Assembly: GCF_000262345.1 (NCBI RefSeq)
Contig: NZ_AJTQ01000370.1
Location: 1-64,000 of the forward strand
Source: Streptomyces xiaopingdaonensis
Lineage (GTDB): Bacteria; Actinomycetota; Actinomycetes; Streptomycetales; Streptomycetaceae
Direction of reading: 5' to 3'
DNA: 64,000 nucleotides
The translations under genes were made by a program, and so were the position numbers. This document shows positions 1 through 8,579 of this stretch, in pieces. Under the pieces are notes generated by a model. The model had not been told where the DNA came from and ran no database searches. It saw only the letters and a list, made by a program, of their open reading frames with translations. Position 1 is the stretch's first letter, and every line of letters begins with the position of its first letter.

Positions 1-305
1 GCGGCGAACGAGACGACAGGCGACGCGAAGACCGCGACGACGAACGCCGAGAGCAACGAAGCGAAGACCGCGGCAGCGACCGCCGCGAGGAGCGCCCCGC
101 ACGCGGCAGTTCGCGAGACGGCGCACCACGTCGCAGGTCCGAAGGGGGCGCACGCCGCCGCGAGGAGTCGCGCGGGCAGGCGAGCGAGCGCCTGAGGACG
201 AGGCCCACCAAGCCGACCCCGCCCACCCCGCCCTCGCCGGGCCCCGGAGAGGGCCCGGGCGGTCGCCGGGGCGAGCCCAGGGAGAAGGCGGCCTCGGACC
301 GTTAG
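1..305 (+). CDS. C-terminal fragment of an Arg/Asp/Glu-rich protein (5' end outside window)
   Basis: The frame is open from the window edge to a TAG at 303-305. About 100 residues are visible. The first 65 are almost entirely Arg, Asp, Glu and Ser, and the rest is a Pro/Gly/Arg tail. No fold can be recognised. The stop lies 48 bases before the next gene on the same strand, whose own C-terminus has the same composition, so the two probably form one transcription unit. In Streptomyces, gas-vesicle genes often carry such charged tails, but that link rests only on the neighbour. It could also be non-coding DNA that happens to be open in a GC-rich genome. Confidence 0.4.
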   Translation, partial: GERDDRRREDRDDERREQRSEDRGSDRREERPARGSSRDGAPRRRSEGGARRREESRGQASERLRTRPTKPTPPTPPSPGPGEGPGGRRGEPREKAASDR

Positions 306-353
306 GGCGAAGTCGTCGAGAGCATCCGGTACCTGCGGGCGAAAGGCAGCGAG

Positions 354-1337
354 ATGGCGGGCAGCAGCAACGGGCAGGAGAAGGAGTCGGGTTCGGGCCT
401 CGCCCGGCTCCGCAAGGCGGTCGTCGAGCATGCGGAGGCGCGCGCCGAGAAGCTGGTGAAGGCGGTGGAGCAGAAGGTCACGGACCTGACCCGGGACCTC
501 ACGGAGAAGGCGGGCGAGGACAGCCCCGTCGCCCGCGCCGGCTCGCGGATGCTCGGCGGCGAGTCACCGGCGAAGGCGGCCGCCTCGGAGGGCGGCAAGC
601 AGTTGGGGCAGGCCAAGGACAAGACCACGGGTGCGGTCGTCGGCAAAGCGAAGGACGCCATGGGCAAGGGTGGTTCGTCGGAGGAAGCAAGCGGAAAGAT
701 CGGCGACAAGAAGGTCACGACGATCATCGAGACGCTCGACATCGGTCTGCCGATCCGCGTCTGCTACGACCGCTGGACGGAGTTCGAGGAGTTCAGCAGC
801 TTCATGAAGGGCGTCACCGACGCCTCCAAGGAGGACGACGACGTCACCTCGAACTGGAAGCTCAAGGTGGGCCCGTCGAACCGCAGTTGGAAGGCGACGG
901 TCCAGGAGCAGATCCCCGACGAGCGCATCTCCTGGACGACCGAGGGCGACAGGGCGACGACCCAGGGCGTCATCAGTTTCCACGAACTCGCGCCCGACCT
1001 CACCCGCATCGTGGTCGTCATGGAGTACACGCCCTCCGGCTTCCTGGAGAAGACCGCCAACTTCTGGCGTGCACAGGGCCGCAGGGTCCGCCTCGACCTC
1101 AAGCACTTCCAGCGCTACGTCACCATCGGCGCCGAGGAGGACACGGAGGGCTGGCGCGGCGAGATCCGCGACGGCGAGGTCGTCCGCAGCCACGAAGACG
1201 CCCTCTCGGAGGAGAAGGGCGAGGGCGGCGACGGGGACGGCGAGGGCCGGAGCCAGGACCGGGACGAGGACGACGACCGGGACGACGAGCGGCAAGGCAA
1301 CGACGACCGCGAGAGGGAAAGCCGCGGGAGTCGGTGA
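354..1337 (+). CDS. SRPBCC (polyketide cyclase/dehydrase-fold) protein, possibly gas-vesicle associated
   Basis: This 327-residue protein has three parts. Residues 1-120 are an Ala/Lys/Glu-rich, probably helical segment. Residues about 122-265 form an SRPBCC domain: it opens with a VTTIIETLDIGLPI strand, then has the WTEFEEFSSFM helix, an RISWTTEG strand and a long C-terminal helix. The last 50 residues are an acidic/basic tail. The SRPBCC fold binds hydrophobic ligands. Proteins with this layout (alpha-helical N-terminus, SRPBCC, charged tail) occur in Streptomyces gas-vesicle clusters, which is why that role is suggested. No other gas-vesicle gene lies downstream, so the window would hold only the end of such a cluster. 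The ATG at 354 follows a weak purine-rich ribosome site. Confidence 0.7.
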   Translation: MAGSSNGQEKESGSGLARLRKAVVEHAEARAEKLVKAVEQKVTDLTRDLTEKAGEDSPVARAGSRMLGGESPAKAAASEGGKQLGQAKDKTTGAVVGKAKDAMGKGGSSEEASGKIGDKKVTTIIETLDIGLPIRVCYDRWTEFEEFSSFMKGVTDASKEDDDVTSNWKLKVGPSNRSWKATVQEQIPDERISWTTEGDRATTQGVISFHELAPDLTRIVVVMEYTPSGFLEKTANFWRAQGRRVRLDLKHFQRYVTIGAEEDTEGWRGEIRDGEVVRSHEDALSEEKGEGGDGDGEGRSQDRDEDDDRDDERQGNDDRERESRGSR

Positions 1338-1540
1338 CCTTCTCCGCCCGCAAGGGGGTCACGGGCGTCGCGGCCCGACCCCGACGGTCGGGCGCGGCAC
1401 CGGCCCGCCGCTCGCCACGTCGCTCCCGGTGACCGCGGGCACCCACGCCCCGACCGCCTCCGACACGGCGGACGACCACTCCCCACCGGCCGGCGTCGCA
1501 GTCGCCACCGCTTGTCAGAGGCGGCGGATAGGTTGCCTCC

Positions 1541-3382
1541 ATGAACACAGGCCGCGGCACCAACCCCCGACTCGACGCGCTCCGCGCCGAGTTGAACGAC
1601 GCCACGCGGGCCTCGGCCCGCAAGGCGGTCCGGGAGCTCGTACCGCTCATGGACGACGCGGAAGCGGTCGCGCTCGCCGCCGCGTACGAGCCCACGGCGG
1701 GCCTCGCCTCCGAGACTCTGCTGCGCCTGTGGTCGCAGTCCCCCGATCCGGACGTGTTCTCCGCCGTCCTGCTCGCCCCCGCCTTCGCACGCGAGGGCCG
1801 GGAGGAGCTGCGGCTGAGCCGGTGCGCCTCGCTCGTCGGGCTGCGGCACCTCACCATGCTCCGGAGGCTGGAGCTCCGCTCGAAGAAGGTCACCGACATC
1901 ACCGAGATCGGCGCACTGACCGGTCTCACCGATCTCGATCTGGAGGGCTGCTCGAAGATCGAGGACGCGGCCCCGCTGAGCGCCCTCGCCGGACTCGTGC
2001 ACCTCAACCTCGTCCAGTGCCGTTTCGTGACGGACACGAAGGCGCTCCTCCCCCTGCACCGGCTGCGCACGTTGGACCTCAGCCTGAGCGGGGCGACTTC
2101 CGTCGAGGGTTTCGGCTCGGCGTTCCCCGCGCTCGAGACGCTGAACCTCGCGGGCTGCCGCGGCCTGCAGAGCGTCGAGGGGCTGTCGGGCCTACGGCAG
2201 CTCACCAGGCTCGATCTCGCCCGGACACCGATCGCCGACCTGGCAGGGCTGGGCGACCTCCCCTCCGTCACCCACCTCGACGTGACCAAGTGCACGCAGC
2301 TACGCAGCCTGCACGGCGTCGAAGGAATGACGGAGCTGCACCGGCTGGAGATGACGGAGTGCTCCCGGCTGGAGACCTTGAGCGGCTTGGGAGCCCATCC
2401 CCACCTGAACCTGCTCTGGATCAGGGGATGCACATCGCTGCGGAACCTGGAGGGGCTCGCCCCGCTCACCGGGCTGAAGCTGCTCCACGTCGAACGGTGC
2501 CACCGGCTCACCACCCTCGCCGGAATCGGAACACGTTCCTTGGAGCGGCTCTCGCTCTCCACCTGCGACGCGCTCCAGGACTTCTCGGAGCTGTCGGCGC
2601 TCACCTCGGTCGACTTCCTGACGCTCAACCAGCTACCCGAGGTCGACGACCTCGCACCGCTCGACGTCGTGCCGCGGTTGAAGCACCTGTCCCTCGGACG
2701 CCTCCCCGGGCTGACCGGGCTCGAAAGTCTGGGAGACCACGCGGAGTTGCACCGGATCGACGTGGGCGTCTGCGACAACCTGCGCTCCCTCGGCACGCTC
2801 ACCGACCTCCCCGCACTGCGCACGCTCCGCCTGAAGTCCCTGCCGAGCCTCACCGACCTGGGAGACCTCAGCGGGCTGACGAACCTGCACACGTTCGAGC
2901 TCTCCGACAGCAGCATCGAGACGCTCGACGGTGTCGCCGGCACACCCGTCGAGAAGGCCGAGTTCCTCAGACTGCCGAACGTTGCGTCCCTGCGCCCTCT
3001 GGACAAGTGCCCCCAGTTGCGCGACCTCAAGGTCGAGGGCTGCGCTCTCGTCGAGGACCTGCCGGCCGCGCCGCTCACCAGACTCACCCTCGGCTACCTG
3101 AAGTGGAAGGACCTCTCCCCTCTCACCGATCTCACCGGCCTCGACCACCTCAGCATCAACGGCGGCCCGCCGCTCACCGACCTCGGCGCTCTCGGCACCC
3201 TCCCCTCCCTCAGAGACCTGAAGTTGTCGCAGCTCCGCCAGGCGCAGAACATCGAGGCGCTGCTCAACGCACCGGCTCTGGAAAAGCTGTCCGTAAGGGG
3301 CAGCGTCGGCCACGACGGGGACAGGTTCGGGATCGTGGCGGACCGGCTCCGGAAGCGCGGGGTCGAGGTCACCGTCGTATGA
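1541..3382 (+). CDS. Cytoplasmic leucine-rich-repeat protein
   Basis: The protein has 613 residues. After an N-terminal helical part of about 80 residues it consists of more than twenty leucine-rich repeats of about 22 residues, of the form LxxLxxLxLxxCxxLxxLxxL. It has no signal peptide, transmembrane segment or attached enzymatic domain. LRR arrays bind proteins, so a scaffold or sensor role is likely but the partner is unknown. The repeat style resembles the LRR part of bacterial NACHT/STAND proteins, but no NTPase domain is present here or in the neighbours. About 200 bases separate it from the SRPBCC gene, and its downstream neighbour is convergent. The ATG at 1541 has only a weak ribosome site. 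Confidence 0.85.
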   Translation: MNTGRGTNPRLDALRAELNDATRASARKAVRELVPLMDDAEAVALAAAYEPTAGLASETLLRLWSQSPDPDVFSAVLLAPAFAREGREELRLSRCASLVGLRHLTMLRRLELRSKKVTDITEIGALTGLTDLDLEGCSKIEDAAPLSALAGLVHLNLVQCRFVTDTKALLPLHRLRTLDLSLSGATSVEGFGSAFPALETLNLAGCRGLQSVEGLSGLRQLTRLDLARTPIADLAGLGDLPSVTHLDVTKCTQLRSLHGVEGMTELHRLEMTECSRLETLSGLGAHPHLNLLWIRGCTSLRNLEGLAPLTGLKLLHVERCHRLTTLAGIGTRSLERLSLSTCDALQDFSELSALTSVDFLTLNQLPEVDDLAPLDVVPRLKHLSLGRLPGLTGLESLGDHAELHRIDVGVCDNLRSLGTLTDLPALRTLRLKSLPSLTDLGDLSGLTNLHTFELSDSSIETLDGVAGTPVEKAEFLRLPNVASLRPLDKCPQLRDLKVEGCALVEDLPAAPLTRLTLGYLKWKDLSPLTDLTGLDHLSINGGPPLTDLGALGTLPSLRDLKLSQLRQAQNIEALLNAPALEKLSVRGSVGHDGDRFGIVADRLRKRGVEVTVV

Positions 3383-3479
3383 GGGCGCCGCAGGTTCCCG
3401 GCGCACGGCACCTCGACTCCTGGGCGGCGGAGGGCGGTTCGCCGCCGGGCCTTGCGGCGGGCCCGGCGCCCGGCCGCGA

Positions 3480-3837
3480 CCCGGCCGCTCCCGGACTCGA
3501 CGGCGGTGAGGATGCGGACGCAGCGGAGGGTGGTCGCGCGGGTCGACTTCGAGTCCTGCGTCCAGGTGCCGCTGGGCGAAGCGGGCCACGTCCGCCCTGG
3601 TGGGCACGAGTGGGGGCGAAATGGCTGAGTCCCGCGCTGGAGGGCGGTGGCGCGGCAGCCCCGGCCCTCGTGCAGGTCGACCAACACCCCTCCCTCCACG
3701 CCCAGTTGCACTCGCTGCGTTTGGCGCTCCAGGAGGCCTGCGACCCGTGTGCAGGAGCGCACGTTGCCTGCCAGGTCGGCCACCGTCAGCGCGACCGGTC
3801 CGAGGGTGAGTGTCGGGTCCATCCGATAGTCGGCCAT
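3480..3837 (-). pseudogene. Remnant of a VOC-family (catechol-2,3-dioxygenase/glyoxalase-like) gene
   Basis: Reading leftwards from an ATG at 3837, which still has an AAAGG ribosome site, the frame gives MADYRMDPTLTLGPVALTVA, the start of a VOC-family ring-cleavage dioxygenase or glyoxalase. The match degrades after about 60 residues. It resumes in another frame near 3607 with VPTRADVARFAQRHLDAGLE, another conserved VOC segment, and then fades again. At least one frameshift and several substitutions (for example CTRVAGLLERQ where YTEVLGLxVLER would be expected) separate the pieces. No intact product is possible. It lies just downstream of the FMN reductase on the same strand, an arrangement suggesting a former operon. 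Confidence 0.8.
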
Positions 3838-3977
3838 TGCCGACCTTTCATCCGTGCTGCGGCTCTCCGGGTGGCGGGGGTGCGGCCGGCCCCGCTCGCG
3901 CGCGAGGCGCAGCTCTTCGCCGACGCGCGGAGCGGGCTGGACACCGGGCCGGCAGACGAGGCCGTGCGCGAGGTGCT

Positions 3978-4559
3978 TCAGGAAGCAGCCGGGAGTGGGC
4001 TGTTGCGGGTCCGGGCGAGAAGATTGCTCCAGGACAGGAGCTGGTCGAGCATCGCTGTGAGAGCGGGGCCCTGGTGATCGCCGGGGGTGAACGTGGCACC
4101 GAAGTCGGCGAAGTCGGTGCGCAGGTCCAAGGTGACGGTCGCGGAGACGTCCGCGAGCTGCAGGGCACCCAGGACCGGGCGCAGGGCTTCGACGGCGCGC
4201 ACGCCGCCGTCGAAGCCGTAGGAGACAAGGCCGACGGCCTTGTTGTTCCACTCGGCGTAGACGCGGTCCAGAGCGTTCTTCAGAACGCCGGGGAAGGAGT
4301 GGTTGTACTCGGGTGTGACGAGCACGTAGCCGTCGTAGGCGGCGACGGTCGTGGCCCACTGCCGGGTGTGGGGGTGGGTGTAGCGGCCCATGGCAGGCGG
4401 GAACGGTTCGTCGATCTGCGGCAGGTCGACCTCGGCGAGGTCGATCAGGTCGTAGTCGGCGTCGCCACGCTTTTGGGCCTGCTCCAGAACCCACTGTGCG
4501 ACGCGTTCGCCGGCACGTCCGGTGCGTGCGCTGCCGAGAATGATCGCGATCTTCGTCAT
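3978..4559 (-). CDS. NADPH-dependent FMN reductase (flavodoxin-like fold)
   Basis: The protein has 193 residues and begins with IAIILGSARTGRAGERVAQW, the phosphate-binding loop of the NADPH-dependent FMN reductase/azoreductase family. The signature TPEYNHSFPGVLKNALD, which packs against the flavin, follows near residues 80-95. Such enzymes reduce FMN or quinones with NADPH in the cytoplasm. The ATG at 4559 is preceded by AGGAGG at good spacing. Its physical proximity to a flavin monooxygenase at 5474-6616 suggests it could supply reduced flavin or detoxify quinone products, but TetX-type enzymes reduce their own FAD, so this is inference. A decayed VOC gene follows downstream. Confidence 0.9.
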   Translation of the reverse strand: MTKIAIILGSARTGRAGERVAQWVLEQAQKRGDADYDLIDLAEVDLPQIDEPFPPAMGRYTHPHTRQWATTVAAYDGYVLVTPEYNHSFPGVLKNALDRVYAEWNNKAVGLVSYGFDGGVRAVEALRPVLGALQLADVSATVTLDLRTDFADFGATFTPGDHQGPALTAMLDQLLSWSNLLARTRNSPLPAAS

Positions 4560-4693
4560 CGTGCCTCCTGTGTGGAAAAAACGGGTGGCTCTCCGCTCTG
4601 GGCGCCGATCGGTCCGCGACCGTGCGTGATCAATCGTTCGCCGACAACAACTCCGACGTCGGCCGGCGGAAGGGGAGCCCGGGTGGCAGGGGT

Positions 4694-5431
4694 TCAGTGG
4701 CCGGTGGACTGGGTTCGGTGGGCGAGGAAGGAGTCGAGAAGCGCGAAGACCCTCTCGGGCTTCTCGCGGAGGGGCAAGTGTCCGGCGCCGGGGACGAGTT
4801 CGAACCGTGCATGGGGGAATCCCGCGGCGTAGGCGCGGCCGAATTCGGGGGTGACGACTGTGTCGTCGGCGCCCCAGAGCACCAGTACCGGGCAGGTGAC
4901 GGTGGAAAGGCGGGGCAGCATGCCGGCGTCCGCCATGGCCGGCCCGGCGTAGGCGCGCATGGCGGCCATCGGCTCTGCGGGCGGTCCGCCCCGCGGCGCC
5001 GGAGCCGGTGGCCCGGTGGGCACGGTGATCTGCCGGCCGGGTATGACGGGGCCGATGGCGTCCATGAGGACGAGTCGGGAGATCCGGCTTTCGCGGTCGT
5101 CGAGAACGGTCCGGGTGGCGACCCAGCCGCCGAAGGACGTGCCGATCACCGTCACGTCGTTCAGCCCGAGGTGGCCGAGCAGGTCCAGGTAGCAAGCGGC
5201 GAGCGCGGGCACGGAGTCGAGATCGTCAGGCCGTACGGTGCCGTCCCAGCCGGGATGGGTGGGCGCCAACACCCTGTGATCCGGCGCGAGATGGTCGATC
5301 AGGACCGCAACGCTGGACGGGCCGGGGCCGCCGTGCAGGACGAGGACCGGGCTGCCGCCCTTGCCGGCCTCGCGCAGTTCGAGGTCCAGGCCGGGCCGTA
5401 GCGGGAAGGTGCACCCAAGGGGCATCGTCAA
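4694..5431 (-). CDS. Alpha/beta-fold hydrolase
   Basis: The protein has 245 residues and a complete alpha/beta-hydrolase core. The HGGPG oxyanion motif is near residue 33, the nucleophile elbow GTSFGG near residue 95, an acid in WGADD and the catalytic His in VPGAGH near the C-terminus. There is no signal peptide, so it acts in the cytoplasm, and its substrate cannot be read from sequence. It starts only 42 bases after the end of the flavin monooxygenase gene on the same strand, so the two are probably co-transcribed under the TetR-type operators upstream of that gene. An ester or lactone produced by the monooxygenase is a plausible substrate (inference). Confidence 0.9.
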   Translation of the reverse strand: MTMPLGCTFPLRPGLDLELREAGKGGSPVLVLHGGPGPSSVAVLIDHLAPDHRVLAPTHPGWDGTVRPDDLDSVPALAACYLDLLGHLGLNDVTVIGTSFGGWVATRTVLDDRESRISRLVLMDAIGPVIPGRQITVPTGPPAPAPRGGPPAEPMAAMRAYAGPAMADAGMLPRLSTVTCPVLVLWGADDTVVTPEFGRAYAAGFPHARFELVPGAGHLPLREKPERVFALLDSFLAHRTQSTGH

Positions 5432-5473
5432 GGGTCCTCCAGGCTGAGGAAGCGAGGGCCGTGCGAGCGGGCT

Positions 5474-6616
5474 TCAGTGGGCTGCCGGGCCCGAGGTGAA
5501 CAACGCGACCATCTCCTCCAGGCCCCGCTCGCCGAACATGGTGTCCAGATTGGCGGCGGACTCGGTGGCGGACGCCTCGCTGCGCGGGAAGAGAGCCTCC
5601 TCGTACGCGGCCAGGGCGGCTTCGGTGTCGCCGGGGTGTGCGGCGATGGCCAGGGCGAGTTCGGCGCCGTCGAGCATGGCGAGGTTGGCGCCCTCTCCCG
5701 CGAAGGGGGACATCAGGTGGGCGGCGTCACCGAGCAGCGTCACGCCCGCAGTCCGGTCCCAGCGATGCCCCACGGGCAGGGCGTGAATACGGCGCGGGGT
5801 GAGCGTCTCCGCGTCGGCGACCAGGCCGCGCAGGCCGTCGTCCCAACCCTCGAAGTGGGCGAGGACGGCGGCTTTGGCGGCGGCGTGGTCGGTGAAGTCG
5901 ACCGTGTCCGGCCAGCCCTCGTCGACCTTGAGCGCCGTGTAGACGTGGAGACTGCCGTCGCTCTCCCGGTGCGCGAGGAATCCGCGTTCGTCCCCCAGCG
6001 CGATGAAGAACCCGCCGCCGACGACCGCGGCGCTGCGCGGGTGGCGGGTGTCGGCGTCGAACAGGTCGCTCTCGGCGAAGGAGACGCCGGTGTAGGCGGG
6101 CTCGGCGGCCGAGACCAGCGGCCGAATCCGGGACCAGGCGCCGTCCGCGCCGATCAGGAGATCGGTGGTGAGGGCGGAGCCGTCGGCGAACGTCACCTCG
6201 TGGCGCCCGTCGCCCAGCGCCCGGGCCCCGGTGACCTTGCGGTCCCAGTGGATCGTGCCGTCGGGCAGGGAGTTGAGCAGCAGGTCCCGGAGGTCGCCGC
6301 GGTCCGCCTCCGGCCGGTCGCCGGAGCCGTCGTCTTCCTCGGCCACGTGCACGGTGCCGTCCGGGCCGAGCAGGCGCATGGCCTCACCGCCCTCGTGGAC
6401 GATCTCGAGGAAGCCGTCGTGGAGGCCGGCGGCGTGCAGGGCCTTCTGCCCGCTGTCCTCGTGGATGTCGAGCATCCCGCCCTGCGTACGGGCCGTCGCT
6501 GACGCCTCCCTCTCGAAGATCGCCGACTCGATGCCGTTGACGTGCAGGACGCGGGCGGCGATCAGGCCGCCAAGACCTGCGCCGATGATCGCGATCGGGG
6601 GATGGCTGGTGCTCAT
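5474..6616 (-). CDS. TetX-like FAD-dependent monooxygenase
   Basis: The protein has 380 residues and is a class A flavoprotein monooxygenase. It shows the GAGLGGLIAARVL dinucleotide fold at residues 11-24, the GGMLDIHEDSGQKAL segment, DLRDLLLNSL followed by WDRK, and the GDAAHLMSPFAGEGANLAM flavin motif near residue 300. This set in this order is shared with TetX, the tetracycline-inactivating hydroxylase. In Streptomyces, relatives also act on rifamycin-type and aromatic substrates, so the drug target cannot be stated. Near-palindromic sites at 6742-6770 lie upstream, matching one in front of the TetR gene at 6805-7500. It heads a probable operon with the hydrolase gene. Confidence 0.85.
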   Translation of the reverse strand: MSTSHPPIAIIGAGLGGLIAARVLHVNGIESAIFEREASATARTQGGMLDIHEDSGQKALHAAGLHDGFLEIVHEGGEAMRLLGPDGTVHVAEEDDGSGDRPEADRGDLRDLLLNSLPDGTIHWDRKVTGARALGDGRHEVTFADGSALTTDLLIGADGAWSRIRPLVSAAEPAYTGVSFAESDLFDADTRHPRSAAVVGGGFFIALGDERGFLAHRESDGSLHVYTALKVDEGWPDTVDFTDHAAAKAAVLAHFEGWDDGLRGLVADAETLTPRRIHALPVGHRWDRTAGVTLLGDAAHLMSPFAGEGANLAMLDGAELALAIAAHPGDTEAALAAYEEALFPRSEASATESAANLDTMFGERGLEEMVALFTSGPAAH

Positions 6617-6741
6617 GGGGCCTCCGAAAGCTGTAGGGGAACACCTCGGTGCGCCGAGTCATCACCGGCGACGCCGCGAGGCTCCTTGCGGGGGCCGCGC
6701 GGCGCGGAGGCAAGGGATACCTCATTCACTCCGCCCACGGT

Positions 6742-6770
6742 AACGAACATGTTCGTTGCGAACAAGTTCG
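6742..6770. promoter_or_regulatory. Tandem TetR-type operator upstream of the TetX-like gene
   Basis: A perfect 16-base palindrome, AACGAACATGTTCGTT, occupies 6742-6757. A second near-palindrome, CGAACAAGTTCG, follows at 6759-6770. The core GAACATGTTC also occurs at 7515-7524, in front of the adjacent TetR gene. The shared core suggests that the regulator represses the monooxygenase gene as well as itself. Confidence 0.75.
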
Positions 6771-6804
6771 ATCGTCCGCTTTCGCCCCCGAGGCCCCGGG
6801 AGGA

Positions 6805-7500
6805 TCAGTCCGCTGCGCCCGGGACAGGCGTGTGCACGATGCCGTTGACGAGGACGTCGAAGCTCCAGCGGAGCCTGTCCGACACCGAGCCGCCGACCAG
6901 GGCGGGCATGTGCGCGTTGATCGCCGGCTGCGTGGCCGGGTCCGCGGCGTGCAGCGCACGCACCATGGCGTCCCAGTCGTCCTCAAAGGCGGAATCGTCC
7001 TCGCGCGTCGACTGCTCGGCGGCGGTGGCTGTCGCGTCCTGGAGCAGCTTGTCCAACCCCCAGGCGACCTGCTCGCGACCGGCGCCGCTCCGGGAGAGGA
7101 GATCGAGGATGCGCTCCACCAGGCGCAGATAGTTCTCGCCGGTCGGGCGGGCGACGAGCGCGGCCCGCGCGAGCTGCGGGTGCTCGAAGAGCACCCGGGT
7201 GTACGACGTCACGACGGCACGAAGCTGCTCACGCCACCCCTCACCACCGTCCCGCCCGGTCAGGTCGACCTCGCCGAGCAGGGAATCCAGCACGGCTGCG
7301 TGCAGCTCGGCGGTGTTGGCGACGTAGACGTACAACGACGCCGGTCCGGTGTCCAACTCCTGCGCCAGGCGGCGCATCGTGACCTTCCCCAGCCCCTCCG
7401 CCCGCAAGATCCGCACGGCGGTGTCCACGATCCAGCGCCGGGACAGGGCGGGCTTCGCCGGACGCTCCCGGCGGCTGAGCGGCTCTCTTCTCGCAGTCAT
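6805..7500 (-). CDS. TetR/AcrR-family transcriptional repressor
   Basis: The protein has 231 residues. An N-terminal helix-turn-helix (WIVDTAVRILRAEGLGKVTM, then RRLAQELDTGPASLYVYV) covers about residues 23-70. The C-terminal part resembles the ligand-binding domain of the tetracycline-repressor class. It binds DNA as a dimer and releases it on ligand binding. Its own promoter region holds the palindrome GAACATGTTC at 7515-7524, identical in core to the operators upstream of the TetX-like gene. Negative autoregulation and control of the downstream monooxygenase/hydrolase genes are therefore likely. The ligand is unknown; a substrate of the monooxygenase would be the natural guess. Confidence 0.92.
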   Translation of the reverse strand: MTARREPLSRRERPAKPALSRRWIVDTAVRILRAEGLGKVTMRRLAQELDTGPASLYVYVANTAELHAAVLDSLLGEVDLTGRDGGEGWREQLRAVVTSYTRVLFEHPQLARAALVARPTGENYLRLVERILDLLSRSGAGREQVAWGLDKLLQDATATAAEQSTREDDSAFEDDWDAMVRALHAADPATQPAINAHMPALVGGSVSDRLRWSFDVLVNGIVHTPVPGAAD

Positions 7501-7514
7501 GACCCGATCGTAAG

Positions 7515-7524
7515 GAACATGTTC
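7515..7524. promoter_or_regulatory. TetR-type operator at the regulator's own promoter
   Basis: The perfect 10-base palindrome GAACATGTTC lies 15 bases upstream of the TetR start codon. It shares its core with the tandem site at 6742-6770, which points to autoregulation. Confidence 0.7.
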
Positions 7525-7574
7525 GCGGTGGCCGGCGCCTGAGACCGGGCTCCTTCGACGATCGCGGCCGGTCC

Positions 7575-8492
7575 CTACGACCGCGTAATCCGGTCGCGCA
7601 GCCAGGAGTTGGCGCCGCCGAGCGCCGTCCTGGCCATCGCCGTGGGGTGGCCCGTGAAGCCGTGGGGCGACTCGGGGTAGACCCGGAGCTCGACGTCATT
7701 GCCGGCCGCCGACAACCGGCCTGCCAGCGCGAGGTTGTCTTCCAGCAGTACGTCCGCGCCTCCGACGATCAGCAGCGTCGGCGGTAGCCCGCGAAGGTCG
7801 GCGTAGAGGGGAGAGATGTCGGGATCGGTGCGGTCTTCCACGTGGCCCACGTACGCCTGGAGGAAGTATTCGTCCGCGATGCGGCGACCGGCCGGGGTGC
7901 GCGCGCTCAAGTCGTAGGTCCCGAATTGGAGTGCCGCGCCGGTGAATCGGCCGACGGCACCTCTGTCTCTCAGCCGGAGCAGGGTCGCCAGGGCGAGCGT
8001 GGCTCCTGCGGAGCTCCCGCCGATCGCCAATCGGGACGTTCCGAAGCGGGCTTCGGCTTCTGCGACGAGCCAGAGTGCCGCCGCTTCGCAGTCGTCGGGT
8101 GCCGCCGGCCAGGGGTGCTCAGGGGCCAGCCGGTAGTCGACGCCGACAACGGCGATGTGCAGGGCGTCCGCGAGCTCGCGGTTGCGCATGTCGCCGTGCG
8201 CTGCGGAGTCCATGTAGAAGCCGCCGCCGTGTATGTCCAGGTGGACGCCCCGCGGCGGACCGTGGGCAGGAGTGAAGATCCGGACAGGGACGCGCGCTTC
8301 CGCGGCTTCGATCGTCTCTTCGACGGCAGGCGGATCGGCGGCAGCGGGTGCGGACCTCTTCGCTCGGGCTCGCTTGAGTTCCTCCAGCGTGCCGGGGCCA
8401 CGGCCTGCCGTCCTCGACCTGTAGAAGTCGTGAGCTTCATCGATCTGCTCCGCGGGCACGTCAGCGAAGAGCGCGTCCAATGCGAACCGCAC
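7575..8492 (-). CDS. Alpha/beta hydrolase of the hormone-sensitive-lipase (HSL) family
   Basis: The protein has 305 residues. It has the HSL-family HGGG oxyanion motif (DIHGGGFYMDS, near residue 88), the DYRLAPEHPWPAAPDD block, the nucleophile elbow GGSSAG near residue 155, the acid in VGGADVLLED and the catalytic His in SPHGFTGHP. These enzymes hydrolyse short-chain esters or acyl groups in the cytoplasm. The usual GDSAG is GGSSAG here, which is still compatible with a Ser nucleophile. It is transcribed towards the TetR gene with a 74-base gap that contains the TetR operator, so its transcription may read into the regulator. A decayed CoA-transferase gene lies directly upstream. Confidence 0.9.
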   Translation of the reverse strand: MRFALDALFADVPAEQIDEAHDFYRSRTAGRGPGTLEELKRARAKRSAPAAADPPAVEETIEAAEARVPVRIFTPAHGPPRGVHLDIHGGGFYMDSAAHGDMRNRELADALHIAVVGVDYRLAPEHPWPAAPDDCEAAALWLVAEAEARFGTSRLAIGGSSAGATLALATLLRLRDRGAVGRFTGAALQFGTYDLSARTPAGRRIADEYFLQAYVGHVEDRTDPDISPLYADLRGLPPTLLIVGGADVLLEDNLALAGRLSAAGNDVELRVYPESPHGFTGHPTAMARTALGGANSWLRDRITRS

Positions 8493-8579
8493 GCGTCCTC
8501 CTCGTCACCCGTGACTCAACTCCACGCTATCGCTGACCGGCGGCCGCCGATTCCGCCACGGGACGGCCCGCTGCCGAGC

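Noticed and set aside
3600..3829. Short plus-strand frames over the VOC remnant
   Set aside because: They have no recognisable content and are explained by the minus-strand pseudogene.
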